The notes: generated from the letters alone by a model not told the origin. A DNA stretch of 64,000 nucleotides from Bacteroides sp. MSB163 (GCF_036416795.1 NZ_CP143867.1:868001-932000); one strand, 5' to 3'; positions 26,015 through 34,945 are shown, counted from the first letter of the stretch. Made by a program: numbers and translations.

Positions 26015-27340
26015 TTATAACAAATAGAAAAAAAGCAGCATGCAAACGTTAACCGCGATCACACATCCAAAACCACGCAGCACCCACCGGCGCAACGGAC
26101 TCTTCCCGCCTGCAAAGAACAACGCATAGCACATATTCACGGCAATATTGCTCACGATAGCCTGCATACAACAAGCTGTCACCACCACAACGGCAATGCC
26201 CGAACCTTGCAGTAAGTTCAGAATAAATGGAGTGATATCACTCAACCCGGCAATGAACGACAAGACATTCAATCCACCCGTACCGGTATAAATCAAAGTA
26301 TAATGTGTCACAATGGTGAATATCACAAACAGAACGGCAAAAATCAATGCAACTTTAAATTCCAACGGGTTACTGCTATCTTCTTCTTCAGCTTCTTCGC
26401 CCGTCACCGGAATCGGCTTACGCTTCCGATGCAGATACCAGGCCACGCCCGCCGTAACGAAGGACATAATAAGCAGGTATGGATAAATTTCCGCAAGAAT
26501 CGCCTTACTGAATATACCTATTAGTATAAGGAAACGAAGAAACATCATACTCACGGCCAACAACATTGCTGCGGCATATTCCGGCGCCTCCTGCGCAGGT
26601 GCCTTGCGACTCTTACGTGCCAGAACAGAAATAGTTGCCGTACTGCTATACAAACCACCTATAATACCAGATACCAGAATACCGGACTCATGAAATACAT
26701 ATCGCCTCAACAGATAAGACAGATAAGAGATACCGGATACAACTACCGTAGCCAACCAAACGGTATAAGGAGTCAAATTAATGTCGGGTATCAGATTTTC
26801 ATTCGGCAACATCGGTAAGATAATGCCACTGATAGCGAGGAACTTGGCAAGAGTAATCATCTCGTCATTCTTCATGCGCTGTGCGAGTTCTGTAAAAGTA
26901 TGCTTCAATTCGGTAAAGAGCAATACCGTCACAACCACCATCACGTAAAACCAGGAGGGTTGTGTGGCTACAATAGGAGCAATACAATAAGTGATGAGTG
27001 CGATAATAATGGTAGTAACCCCGAATACATGGAACTGAGATTGTTTAACGTAATAGTTCAATCCCAACAGCAGTCCCAATATAGCGCCACCGCCCATAAA
27101 CAAGCGGTAATCCACCGGATCAAGAATATAAAGCAGATACCCCAAAATACCTATAAAAGTGAACGTGCGGTCCGTACCGAACAACGTTGTCTCCCCTTCA
27201 CGCTTCAAACTGATTTTCCGCTGTGAAAGTCCTATTAATAAAGAAAACAAAGTCACCAATACAAAGGTCACCAGTTCTCTAGGCAGGTATTCATAAAGTT
27301 TCTCCATTTCGTCCTCTGAATATACTTGATCAGCAACCAT
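26015..27340 (-). CDS. MgtC/SapB family membrane protein with DUF4010
   Basis: About 441 residues from the ATG at 27340 (an in-frame TTG lies two codons upstream, and a further ATG at 27307 is possible). The N-terminal ~150 residues are a MgtC/SapB-type helical domain (LVTLFSLLIGLSQRK, FTFIGILGYLL, GGGAILGLLLGLNYYVK). The C-terminal part is DUF4010 (ISGIILPMLPNENL, GIIGGLYSSTATISVLARKS), giving about a dozen transmembrane helices in total. Function in Bacteroides is unknown; MgtC-like proteins elsewhere affect Mg2+/phosphate homeostasis. It lies downstream of the CYTH gene in the same orientation, separated by the 11-bp palindromic array. Confidence 0.85.
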   Translation of the reverse strand: MVADQVYSEDEMEKLYEYLPRELVTFVLVTLFSLLIGLSQRKISLKREGETTLFGTDRTFTFIGILGYLLYILDPVDYRLFMGGGAILGLLLGLNYYVKQSQFHVFGVTTIIIALITYCIAPIVATQPSWFYVMVVVTVLLFTELKHTFTELAQRMKNDEMITLAKFLAISGIILPMLPNENLIPDINLTPYTVWLATVVVSGISYLSYLLRRYVFHESGILVSGIIGGLYSSTATISVLARKSRKAPAQEAPEYAAAMLLAVSMMFLRFLILIGIFSKAILAEIYPYLLIMSFVTAGVAWYLHRKRKPIPVTGEEAEEEDSSNPLEFKVALIFAVLFVIFTIVTHYTLIYTGTGGLNVLSFIAGLSDITPFILNLLQGSGIAVVVVTACCMQAIVSNIAVNMCYALFFAGGKSPLRRWVLRGFGCVIAVNVCMLLFFYLL

Positions 27341-27349
27341 TTGCAAGGA

Positions 27350-27421
27350 GTTAACTTCCTGTCAACAAGAAGTTAACTCCCTGTTGACAAACTCTTAACT
27401 TCTTGTCGACAAGGTATTAAG
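27350..27421. repeat. Seven GTYRAC-like palindromes at exact 11-bp spacing
   Basis: Hexamers GTTAAC, GTCAAC, GTTAAC, GTTGAC, CTTAAC, GTCGAC and ATTAAG start at 27350, 27361, 27372, 27383, 27394, 27405 and 27416. The 5-base spacers alternate pyrimidine-rich and purine-rich, so the true unit is 22 bp with two dyads. The array fills almost the whole gap between the CYTH stop (27425) and the MgtC/DUF4010 start (27340). Confidence 0.85.
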
Positions 27422-27424
27422 GCC

Positions 27425-27892
27425 TTACCAAACAGTGTATGGATGCTTCATCAGTTGCGAGTTATAGTAACGGACGTCGCCTGTTACTTCCTGCCCTATG
27501 AAGTCCGGCTTTTCGAAAGCCTCGTCTTCCGAAGCCAATTCCACTTCAGCAACTACCAAACCTTCATTTTCACCGTAGAACTCATCCACCTCAAACGTAT
27601 GCCGTCCGCTGTGCACCAGATAACGGGTTTTATCAATAACACCCGGTTCACAAAGTTTCATCAGTTCCTCCGCTTCATTCAATGGAATCTCTTTTTCCCA
27701 CTCATATCGGCTGAGTCCCGAGGCATCGGAAGCACCTTTTATCGTAAGATATCCCTTTCCGTTACGGATGCGCACCCGCACGGTCCGGCCTCTTGCACTA
27801 CTGATATAACCTTGTACAATACGGCTTTGTTCATACGCCCTAGATTTGTACTCCCCCGTCACGAGGAATTTCCGTTCTATTTCTTGCGACAT
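27425..27892 (-). CDS. CYTH-domain (triphosphate tunnel) phosphohydrolase
   Basis: 155 residues, the normal length of bacterial single-domain CYTH proteins. It has the N-terminal signature EIERKFLV, basic strand residues RTVRVRIRNGKGYLTIKG, the RYEWEKEIP strand, and the acidic EVDEFYGENEGLVVAEVEL strand that binds metal in the tunnel. Bacterial relatives are mostly inorganic tripolyphosphatases; adenylate cyclase activity is rarer. It starts 7 bases after the stop of the 45-residue membrane protein gene, so the two are probably co-expressed. Confidence 0.9.
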   Translation of the reverse strand: MSQEIERKFLVTGEYKSRAYEQSRIVQGYISSARGRTVRVRIRNGKGYLTIKGASDASGLSRYEWEKEIPLNEAEELMKLCEPGVIDKTRYLVHSGRHTFEVDEFYGENEGLVVAEVELASEDEAFEKPDFIGQEVTGDVRYYNSQLMKHPYTVW

Positions 27893-27899
27893 CTATTCG

Positions 27900-28037
27900 T
27901 TATTTCCCCAAGAATGAGTATCCTATCAGCATCACCAACACCAGTATCAATGCAGATACGCCAATAATCAACAACACTTTCTTAGCTTGTTCTTCTTCTT
28001 TTTGGCTATGCATAGCCTTTTTCTTACTCTTTCCCAT
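27900..28037 (-). CDS. 45-residue single-pass membrane protein
   Basis: A short reading frame from the ATG at 28037 encodes a lysine-rich cytosolic head (MGKSKKKAMHSQKEEEQAKK), one hydrophobic helix (VLLIIGVSALILVLVMLIGY) and a short tail SFLGK, then TAA. It stops 7 bases before the CYTH start, in the same direction. It is not recognised as a named family. The clean charge distribution, the spacing and the lack of other coding potential on that strand support it as a real small protein, perhaps a membrane tether or modulator of the CYTH enzyme or the transporter-like protein downstream (inference). Confidence 0.65.
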   Translation of the reverse strand: MGKSKKKAMHSQKEEEQAKKVLLIIGVSALILVLVMLIGYSFLGK

Positions 28038-28403
28038 AATGTGTTCTTAGTATTAAAGTTCAACTGATAACAAAGTAACATGAAATTCGGGAAGATTCCA
28101 AAAGAAAAGAGAAAATTTATTTGTAACAAGCTAATACCCGAACCGTATCTGAGCCGTACTTGCTCCGTACATTCTTCGGTTAGAGGTACCTCTGAGCGAA
28201 GAATGTACGGAGTTGGTACGGAGCAAGTGCGGTTCGGGTATGGCAGAGAGGTATCTTGAACTACCTATAGGTGGTTTCCGACGCTCTATGCAAAGATGAA
28301 GCCGGGCTGCATTTTAATGAGAATTATGAGCCTACAGAAGAGAGGGGGAATATTTTAGGACTTAGAGGAGTTATCCTTTAACTCCTACTATAAATAATGT
28401 AGG
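28038..28403. other. 366-base gene-free stretch dominated by a large hairpin
   Basis: No coding region is seen. It holds the large 11-bp-periodic inverted repeat (28134-28241), a short perfect palindrome ACCTATAGGT (28263-28272), and a small GGAGTT/AACTCC hairpin near 28366-28384 just after the degraded ATPase gene. Confidence 0.6.
28134..28241. repeat. Large cruciform built from 11-bp CCGTAC/GTACGG units
   Basis: The left half has CCGTAT, CCGTAC, CCGTAC at 28143, 28154 and 28165; the right half has GTACGG, GTACGG, GTGCGG, GTATGG at 28205, 28216, 28227 and 28238, all 11 bp apart. The core arms CTCCGTACATTCTTCG (28163-28178) and its exact complement (28197-28212) flank the palindrome AGAGGTACCTCT (28182-28193). 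The outer arms ATACCCGAACCG also pair. The whole ~108 bp tract is one imperfect hairpin. Confidence 0.85.
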
Positions 28404-29026
28404 CTAATACAGAAATCCAAACAGCCAAAGAGGAATTCTGTTCCCTGTTCCATATTCTATCCCGTCTATGATCAGATAACTGTTCGGCACATCCTTTATT
28501 TGCTCAAACGTCTTGTTCTTTCCTCCCACTTCAAAAGTATAAACATCATCTATCCAAAAATCTCCCTGCCCGGAAAAAGCTATCTGATGATTTTGTTTCA
28601 ACTGATTGGCAAAGAATGTTTCACGAATATTTCCTATATCCGCAGAGGAAGAAAGAGCATACATCAAGTTCGTATTGTCCAAATAAACTTTTTCCGGATA
28701 CTCTCTGAAAGACAATCCCTGAAGCGTGTAAAAGACACACCTGCGGGACAAATCGGCCACCGAAAAGTCAATCTGCAACAAAGAAGAACCGGTAAACACC
28801 ACTCGAAGTCCAAGATAGGAATCATTAGATATTTTTCAATTCTTGTATCCAGTTATTATATGGGTAACGATGCACTTCACGTTGCAACATCAGGGTTGTT
28901 TTTCCTACACCACAAGCACCTTTTACACAAATCATTCGCGAAATCCAGTCTATCGCATCATGTAGTTAACAGACGTACGTCAAACTAACCGCATTCACCA
29001 AACGGGTTGAATTCTGCTATTTCCAT
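28404..29026 (-). pseudogene. Degraded AAA-type ATPase with DUF4143 C-terminus
   Basis: The 5' remnant (from the ATG at 29026) reads MEIAEFNPFGECG then stops. In another frame a Walker A segment survives (ISRMICVKGACGVGKTTLMLQ, ~28880-28960). A further fragment has RVVFTGSSLLQI and ADLSRRCVFYTLQGLSFREY, which then jumps directly to PEKVYLDNTNLMYAL and the DUF4143 end (DFWIDDVYTFEVGGKNKTFEQI). Compared with the usual ~400-residue protein, two internal blocks are deleted and there is at least one frameshift. Intact members are common DUF4143 ATPases of Bacteroidetes with no settled role. Confidence 0.8.
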
Positions 29027-29058
29027 GCAAAAGCAATTATTGAGTTAAGAACAAAGAT

Positions 29059-29107
29059 AAGAAAAGAAAAAATGGGTGCCACTTTCATTCACCAAGTGAC
29101 ACCCATT
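29059..29107 (-). terminator. prfB terminator
   Basis: On the minus strand AATGGGTGTCACTT pairs with AAGTGGCACCCATT (one mismatch) and is followed by a TTTTTTCTTTTC tract. Confidence 0.8.
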
Positions 29108-29128
29108 CTCTTTATATAGAAATAAATT

Positions 29129-30244
29129 TTAATCCTCTTGCCCCGCAAATTCCATCAGATACGCCTTAATGAAGCCATCTATCTTACCATCCATCACTCC
29201 ATTGACATCCGAAGTCTGGAAGTTAGTACGGTGGTCTTTTACACGGCGGTCATCGAATACATAGCTTCGTATCTGCGAACCCCATTCGATCTTCTTCTTC
29301 CCGGCTTCCACCTTGGCTTGTTCGGCCATGCGGTGCTGAAGTTCCTTATCATACAGAATGGAACGTAACTGGCGCATTGCATTCTCGCGATTCTTGGGTT
29401 GGTCACGGGTTTCCGTATTTTCAATCAGGATTTCCTCTTCCTCGCCCGTATACGGGTCTTTGAACTGATAACGCAGACGAACTCCGGATTCCACCTTGTT
29501 CACATTCTGCCCACCGGCACCACTGGAACGGAAAGTATCCCAGGAGATATTAGCAACATTGATGTTTACCTCAATGGTATCATCAACCAGCGGAGTTACA
29601 AAAACAGAAGCAAAAGAAGTCATACGCTTGCCTTGCGCATTGTAAGGAGATACACGCACCAGACGATGCACACCGTTCTCCCCTTTCAGATAGCCATAGG
29701 CATAATCACCTGAAATCTCGATAGTACAGGTTTTGATACCGGCTTCATCACCTTCCTGCAAGTTAGAAATGACAGCCTTGTAGCCATTGGTTTCGGCATA
29801 GCGCAAATACATACGCATCAGCATGCTTGCCCAGTCCTGACTTTCCGTGCCACCTGCACCGGAGTTGATTTTCAACACACAATCCATCTGGTCGGCTTCA
29901 TCACGAAGCATATTTTTCAGTTCAAGTTCATCAATGGCAACAGAGGCTTTGGCATAAGCTTCATCTATCTCTTCCTCGGTTACAAGTTCATCCTTGTAGA
30001 AGTCAAAGGCCAGTTGCAATTCATCCGATAATGTCTTTACTTCATTATAACCGGCTATCCACTGTTGCAAACCTTTCACCTTCTTCATCTGTGCCTCAGC
30101 CGTCTTCTGGTCATCCCAGAAACCCGGAGCCTGTGTGCGCAACTGTTCTTCTTCTACCTGGATCTTCTTTCCTTCGATGTCCAGATAGCGGTAGAGTGCC
30201 TCGGTGCGCTCTTTAATGCTTTTCAGTTGTTCTATGGTAATCAT
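29129..30244 (-). CDS. prfB: Peptide chain release factor 2
   Basis: 371 residues of class I release factor: helical N-terminal domain, codon-recognition domain with SPY (in VRVSPYNAQGKRMTSFASVF) where E. coli RF2 has SPF, and the catalytic GGQ at 244-246 (SSGAGGQNVNKVES). It releases peptides at UGA and UAA codons in the cytosol. The reading frame is continuous through LYRYLDIEGKK, the place where many bacterial prfB genes have an in-frame TGA and a programmed +1 frameshift; no such site is present here. It is divergent from the M16 protease gene, with overlapping promoter region. Confidence 0.97.
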   Translation of the reverse strand: MITIEQLKSIKERTEALYRYLDIEGKKIQVEEEQLRTQAPGFWDDQKTAEAQMKKVKGLQQWIAGYNEVKTLSDELQLAFDFYKDELVTEEEIDEAYAKASVAIDELELKNMLRDEADQMDCVLKINSGAGGTESQDWASMLMRMYLRYAETNGYKAVISNLQEGDEAGIKTCTIEISGDYAYGYLKGENGVHRLVRVSPYNAQGKRMTSFASVFVTPLVDDTIEVNINVANISWDTFRSSGAGGQNVNKVESGVRLRYQFKDPYTGEEEEILIENTETRDQPKNRENAMRQLRSILYDKELQHRMAEQAKVEAGKKKIEWGSQIRSYVFDDRRVKDHRTNFQTSDVNGVMDGKIDGFIKAYLMEFAGQED

Positions 30245-30302
30245 AAGTTCTATTTACGATTGAAATTAGTCTCTAATTATAAAAATACTTTCATTTTGAG
30301 TG

Positions 30303-30331
30303 CAAAGGTATGAAAAAAACGCATATTTTTG
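30303..30331. promoter_or_regulatory. Divergent -7 boxes for prfB (-) and the M16 protease (+)
   Basis: TACCTTTG on the minus strand (30303-30310) faces prfB, 59 bases before its ATG. TATTTTTG on the plus strand (30324-30331) faces the protease gene. The plus box lies downstream of the first in-frame ATG (30310), which decides the protease start at 30358. Confidence 0.6.
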
Positions 30332-30357
30332 CAGTTATCAATCTAATAAGTCAGCTT

Positions 30358-33276
30358 ATGAACAAACTATTCCGACAAATTGGTTTAACGTTTATCCTAC
30401 TGGTAGCGATAAGCTTAGGTAGTTGTACTTCGAAGTACAGCTACGAAACAGTGCCCAACGATCCGCTGAAAGCGCGCATCTACACTCTGGACAACGGTTT
30501 GAAAGTCTACATGACTGTAAACAAGGAAACGCCGCGCATACAGACGTACATTGCAGTACGTGTAGGTGGTAAAAACGACCCCGCAGAAACTACCGGATTG
30601 GCTCATTATTTCGAGCACCTGATGTTTAAAGGGACCACAAACTTCGGTACTCAGAACTATGAAATTGAAAAGCCTTTGCTTGACCAGATCGAAGAACAAT
30701 TCGAAATTTATCGCAAGACTACGGACAGCCTTGAACGTAAAGCTATTTATGCAAAAATCGATAGCATCTCCTACGAAGCATCCAAATATGCCATCCCCAA
30801 CGAATATGACAAACTGATGGCTGCCATCGGTGCCAACGGAACAAATGCCTACACCAGTTTCGACGTTACTTGCTACACGGAAGACATCCCTAGCAATCAG
30901 ATTGACAACTGGGCAAAAATTCAGGCAGAACGTTTTGAGAATTGCGTGATCCGCGGTTTCCACACTGAGTTGGAAACGGTTTACGAAGAAAAGAACATGT
31001 CGCTGACCCGCGACCCACGCAAAGTTTACGAAGCAGTGCTTTCTTCTCTTTTCCCACACCATCCGTATGGAACACAAACCGTACTTGGCACCCAGGAAGA
31101 CCTGAAAAATCCTTCAATCACCAACATCAAAGAATATTATAAGAAATGGTACGTACCCAACAACATGGCTATCTGCCTTTCCGGTGATTTCGATCCCGAT
31201 CAGATGATTGCAACCATTGATAAATATTTTGGTGGTTTGAAACCGAATACTGATCTGCCGAAACTGGATCTGCCGAAAGAGACCCCGATTACAGCACCTG
31301 TTGTTCGTGAAGTACTCGGTCCGGATGCCGAAAGCGTTGCTCTTGCATGGCGCTTCCCCGGAGCAGCCGACAAAGATGTGGAAACGCTACAAGTGGTTTC
31401 CCAGATACTCTACAACGGACAAGCCGGCCTGTTCGACCTTGACCTAACACAACAACAGAAGACGTTAAGTTCTTATTGCTATCCTATGACCATGAGCGAT
31501 TACAGCGCGCTGTTGATGCAGGGACGCCCTAAACAAGGGCAGACTCTGGACGAAGTGAAAGACCTCATGCTGGGTGAACTGAAGAAACTCCGCGACGGCG
31601 ACTTCGATGAAAAGATGCTGGAAGCCAATATCAACAACTTCAAACTGTATCAGATGCAGCAGTTGGAAAACAATGACGCGCGTGCCGACATGTTTGTACA
31701 GTCATTCGTAAACGGCAGTGACTGGGCAGACGAAGTTACCGCCCTCAACCGCATGTCCAAACTGACCAAGAATGATATCGTAACCTTTGTCAATAAATAT
31801 CTGAAAGATGATAACTATGCCGTTATCTACAAAAGACAAGGTAAAGACCCGAATGAAAAGAAGATGCCGAAACCCGAAATCACTCCTATTGTGATGAATC
31901 GTGACACTGCCAGTACCTTCCTGAAAGAAATACAGGCAAGCGTAGTGACTCCTATCGAACCGGTATTCCTGGACTATTCCAAAGATCTTACCCAACTGAA
32001 AGCAAAATCGGATATTCCTGTACTTTACAAACAGAATACAACGAATGATATTTTCCAGTTGATTTACCTCTTTGATATGGGTAACAACAATGACAAGGCA
32101 CTCGGTACCGCTGCCCAATATCTGGAATACCTCGGTACTGCCGACATGACTCCGGAAGAGGTTAAGAGCGAATTCTATCGTCTTGCGTGCTCATTCTTTG
32201 TATCTCCGGGTAGCAAACGTACTTATGTCGTACTCTCCGGCCTCAACGAAAATATGCCTGCTGCCATGGCTCTCTTCGAAAAACTGTTGGCAAATGCCCA
32301 GGTAAATAAAGAGGCTTATGCAAATATGGCTAACGATATTCTGAAATCCCGCAAGGACGCTAAGCTGAATCAGATGCAAAACTTCTCGCGCCTGGTGTCT
32401 TATGCCACTTATGGTCCGAAATCTCCGGCAACCAATCTGCTGACCGAAGCTGAGCTGACTTCTATGGATCCGCAACAGCTTGTGGACCGTATCAAACAGC
32501 TGAGCAGCTTCAAGCACCGTATTCTTTACTATGGACCAAGCAACCAGGATGACCTGCTTGCCATCATTAATAAAGAGCATCAGGCACCGGAGGCTTTGAA
32601 AGAAATTCCTGAAGGAAATAACTTTGAAGCACTATTGACGCCGGAAACGAAAATTTTCATTGCTCCGTATGATGCCAAACAAATCTATATGTCGCAAATC
32701 TCCAACAAAGGAGAGAAATTTGATCCTGCTGCTGAATCCGGTCGTCAACTATACAACGAATACTTCGGTGGCGGCATGAATTCCATCGTATTCCAGGAAA
32801 TGCGCGAAAGCCGCGGTTTGGCTTACTCGGCATGGGCCGGTATGTTGAAGCCAAGCTATTTGACAGATCCTTATATGCTACGCACACAGATTGCTACGCA
32901 GAATGACAAGATGATAGACGCCATCAATACATTCAATGACATCATCAACAATATGCCTGAATCGGAAGCTGCCTTCAAACTGGCCAAAGACGGCATGATT
33001 GCCCGTATGCGTACCGACCGCACCATCAAGATGGATGTTATCTGGGATTATATCAGCGCTCAATATCTGGGACAGAACGTAGATAGCCGTATCAAGCTGT
33101 ATAACGATGTGCAGAACATGACGTTACAGGATGTTATCGACTACCAGAATAAATGGATCAAGGGACGCACCTATACATACTGTATCCTTGGTGACAAAAA
33201 AGAGCTGGATATAAATGCTTTGAAAAAAGTAGGTCCGGTAATTGAACTGAAACAGGAAGATATCTTCGGATATTAA
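30358..33276 (+). CDS. M16 family zinc metalloprotease lipoprotein
   Basis: 972 residues from the ATG at 30358; the longer frame from 30310 is rejected because the predicted -7 box lies inside it and because a good signal peptide with lipobox SLGSC begins at 30358. The first M16 domain has the inverted zinc motif HYFEH (His 83, Glu 86, His 87) and the distal Glu block TVYEEKNMSLTRDP. Two further M16 domains follow (ILYNGQAGLFDLDL; second half ending near FQEMRESRGLAYSAWAG, lacking HxxEH as usual). It probably degrades peptides in the periplasm or at the outer membrane. It has its own terminator. Confidence 0.93.
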   Translation: MNKLFRQIGLTFILLVAISLGSCTSKYSYETVPNDPLKARIYTLDNGLKVYMTVNKETPRIQTYIAVRVGGKNDPAETTGLAHYFEHLMFKGTTNFGTQNYEIEKPLLDQIEEQFEIYRKTTDSLERKAIYAKIDSISYEASKYAIPNEYDKLMAAIGANGTNAYTSFDVTCYTEDIPSNQIDNWAKIQAERFENCVIRGFHTELETVYEEKNMSLTRDPRKVYEAVLSSLFPHHPYGTQTVLGTQEDLKNPSITNIKEYYKKWYVPNNMAICLSGDFDPDQMIATIDKYFGGLKPNTDLPKLDLPKETPITAPVVREVLGPDAESVALAWRFPGAADKDVETLQVVSQILYNGQAGLFDLDLTQQQKTLSSYCYPMTMSDYSALLMQGRPKQGQTLDEVKDLMLGELKKLRDGDFDEKMLEANINNFKLYQMQQLENNDARADMFVQSFVNGSDWADEVTALNRMSKLTKNDIVTFVNKYLKDDNYAVIYKRQGKDPNEKKMPKPEITPIVMNRDTASTFLKEIQASVVTPIEPVFLDYSKDLTQLKAKSDIPVLYKQNTTNDIFQLIYLFDMGNNNDKALGTAAQYLEYLGTADMTPEEVKSEFYRLACSFFVSPGSKRTYVVLSGLNENMPAAMALFEKLLANAQVNKEAYANMANDILKSRKDAKLNQMQNFSRLVSYATYGPKSPATNLLTEAELTSMDPQQLVDRIKQLSSFKHRILYYGPSNQDDLLAIINKEHQAPEALKEIPEGNNFEALLTPETKIFIAPYDAKQIYMSQISNKGEKFDPAAESGRQLYNEYFGGGMNSIVFQEMRESRGLAYSAWAGMLKPSYLTDPYMLRTQIATQNDKMIDAINTFNDIINNMPESEAAFKLAKDGMIARMRTDRTIKMDVIWDYISAQYLGQNVDSRIKLYNDVQNMTLQDVIDYQNKWIKGRTYTYCILGDKKELDINALKKVGPVIELKQEDIFGY

Positions 33277-33298
33277 TATATCTGAGCAGTAAAACAGG

Positions 33299-33335
33299 GA
33301 AAGGGTTGCATTGTCATGTAACCCTTTCTTTTTTT
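33299..33335 (+). terminator. Terminator of the M16 protease gene
   Basis: GAAAGGGTT (33299-33307) and AACCCTTTC (33320-33328) form a perfect 9-bp stem followed by a T-run. Confidence 0.9.
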
Positions 33336-33409
33336 ATAATTTCTACCGGTTCTATTTATAAATACTCTTTATTACACAAAAAGTCCACCCTCCCCGCACT
33401 GTGATTACG

Positions 33410-33417
33410 TACATTTG
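33410..33417 (+). promoter_or_regulatory. -7 box of the GH28 gene
   Basis: TACATTTG, 49 bases before the ATG; no convincing TTTG at -33. Confidence 0.45.
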
Positions 33418-33466
33418 CCCCGTATTCTAATTTGTATCACATATCTAAAAGAGTATAAGACAGACC

Positions 33467-34945
33467 ATGAAACGTTTATTCATCTTTATTATGGGAGTAA
33501 TGATGGCTGTGGTAGCCACGTCCCGCACGTTCGACATGAAACAATTGGGGGCTGATGCCAAAGGCATCAAGCCATGTACGAAACTGATTAACCAGACTAT
33601 TGAAAAAGCAGCTTCGGAAGGAGGTGGAACCATCTATTTTCCTGCCGGGACTTATCTGACTGCTACTATCCACATGAAAAGTAACATTACATTGCATCTG
33701 GAATCAGGTGCCATTGTGCGCTTTTCAGACAGATTCGAGGATTATCTGCCTTTTGTAACCGCGCGCTGGGAAGGAACCGTTATGCAAACCTTATCCCCAC
33801 TGATTTACGCACATTCGGCAGATAATCTGACCATTACCGGGCGCGGAACGCTGGATGGGAACGGGCTGAAATGGTGGTTATGGGAATTTGAGACACGTAA
33901 GGTGATAAAGGAAAACGGTGGTAAGCTATCTTCTCTGGATAAGTTACAGCAAATGTGGGTGGATGCCAATAAGGACCTGGAAATATCCGATTACTATAAG
34001 CCTTCGCTGGAACGTAAAATGTTCCGTCCGCCTTTTATTCAGTTCTACGAATGTACGAATATCCTCATTGAAAATGTGAAGATCATCAACTCTCCTTTCT
34101 GGACTGTCAATCCGGCCTTCTGTGATAACGTTACAATACATGGAGTAACTATCAATAACCCGTCAAGCAATCCCAAAGGACCGAATACGGACGGTATCAA
34201 TCCGAGTTCCTGCCGGAATGTACGCATCTCCGACTGTTTTATCAGTGTTGGAGACGATTGTATTACCATCAAGTCCGGACGTGATGCCGACGGACGTAAA
34301 TATGGGAAAGCATGCGAGAACATCACAATCACCAATTGTATCATGCTTTCCGGTCACGGTGGAGTGGTCATCGGCAGCGAAATGTCGGGTGGTGTAAAAA
34401 GGATAGCTATATCCAATTGTGTGTTTGATGGAACGAATGCCGGTATCAGGTTAAAAGCATCCCGCGGACGCGGTGGTGTAGTAGAAGATATACGGGTAGA
34501 CAATATCGTAATGAAGAATATACAAGGAGATGCCTTTATTTTCGATTTATTTTATGACCGTTTATCGAAAGTAGAACCGGTAAGCGAACGTACTCCTATT
34601 TTCCGGAATATCCATTTAAGTAATGTTACGGGGAATGATATCAAGCGGATAGGCTATATAAAAGGTATTGAGGAAATGCCTATATCGGAACTGTCTTTCT
34701 CCAACATGAATATAGTGGCCGGAAAAGGATTTCAGGCGGAAACAGCCACCGATATCCGTTTTAACAACGTAAGTTTCACCGTAGAAGAAGGACCTTCACT
34801 CAACATCCGACAATGCAAGGATATATTCCTGAATGACGTGCGGACAAAGCAACCGATAGCCGGTCAGCCGGTGGTGAATATTGAAAAAGATGTGGAGAAA
34901 GTGACGGTTATCCATTGCGATTCGACACTGGTGGCAAGAAACTAA
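33467..34945 (+). CDS. GH28 polygalacturonase-type enzyme
   Basis: 492 residues with a signal peptide ending near VVATS. The right-handed beta-helix carries the full GH28 set: NTDGIN, VGDDCITIKSG, GHGGVVIGSE and the RLKASRGRGG segment, providing the catalytic Asp residues and substrate-binding Arg-Lys. GH28 enzymes hydrolyse alpha-1,4-galacturonide bonds in pectin, as endo- or exo-enzymes. It stands alone on the + strand with its own promoter and terminator, convergent with the susC-susD-GH3 operon. Whether it works with that PUL is not shown by the sequence; other pectinase genes are absent here. Confidence 0.93.
   Translation: MKRLFIFIMGVMMAVVATSRTFDMKQLGADAKGIKPCTKLINQTIEKAASEGGGTIYFPAGTYLTATIHMKSNITLHLESGAIVRFSDRFEDYLPFVTARWEGTVMQTLSPLIYAHSADNLTITGRGTLDGNGLKWWLWEFETRKVIKENGGKLSSLDKLQQMWVDANKDLEISDYYKPSLERKMFRPPFIQFYECTNILIENVKIINSPFWTVNPAFCDNVTIHGVTINNPSSNPKGPNTDGINPSSCRNVRISDCFISVGDDCITIKSGRDADGRKYGKACENITITNCIMLSGHGGVVIGSEMSGGVKRIAISNCVFDGTNAGIRLKASRGRGGVVEDIRVDNIVMKNIQGDAFIFDLFYDRLSKVEPVSERTPIFRNIHLSNVTGNDIKRIGYIKGIEEMPISELSFSNMNIVAGKGFQAETATDIRFNNVSFTVEEGPSLNIRQCKDIFLNDVRTKQPIAGQPVVNIEKDVEKVTVIHCDSTLVARN

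Noticed and set aside
30310..30357. N-terminal extension of the M16 protease from the ATG at 30310
   Set aside because: The predicted -7 box (30324-30331) lies within it and the lipoprotein signal begins at 30358.
33467..34945. GH28 as a member of the HTCS-controlled PUL
   Set aside because: It has its own promoter and terminator, faces the opposite way, and is separated by 505 bases of repeats; co-regulation cannot be read from the sequence.
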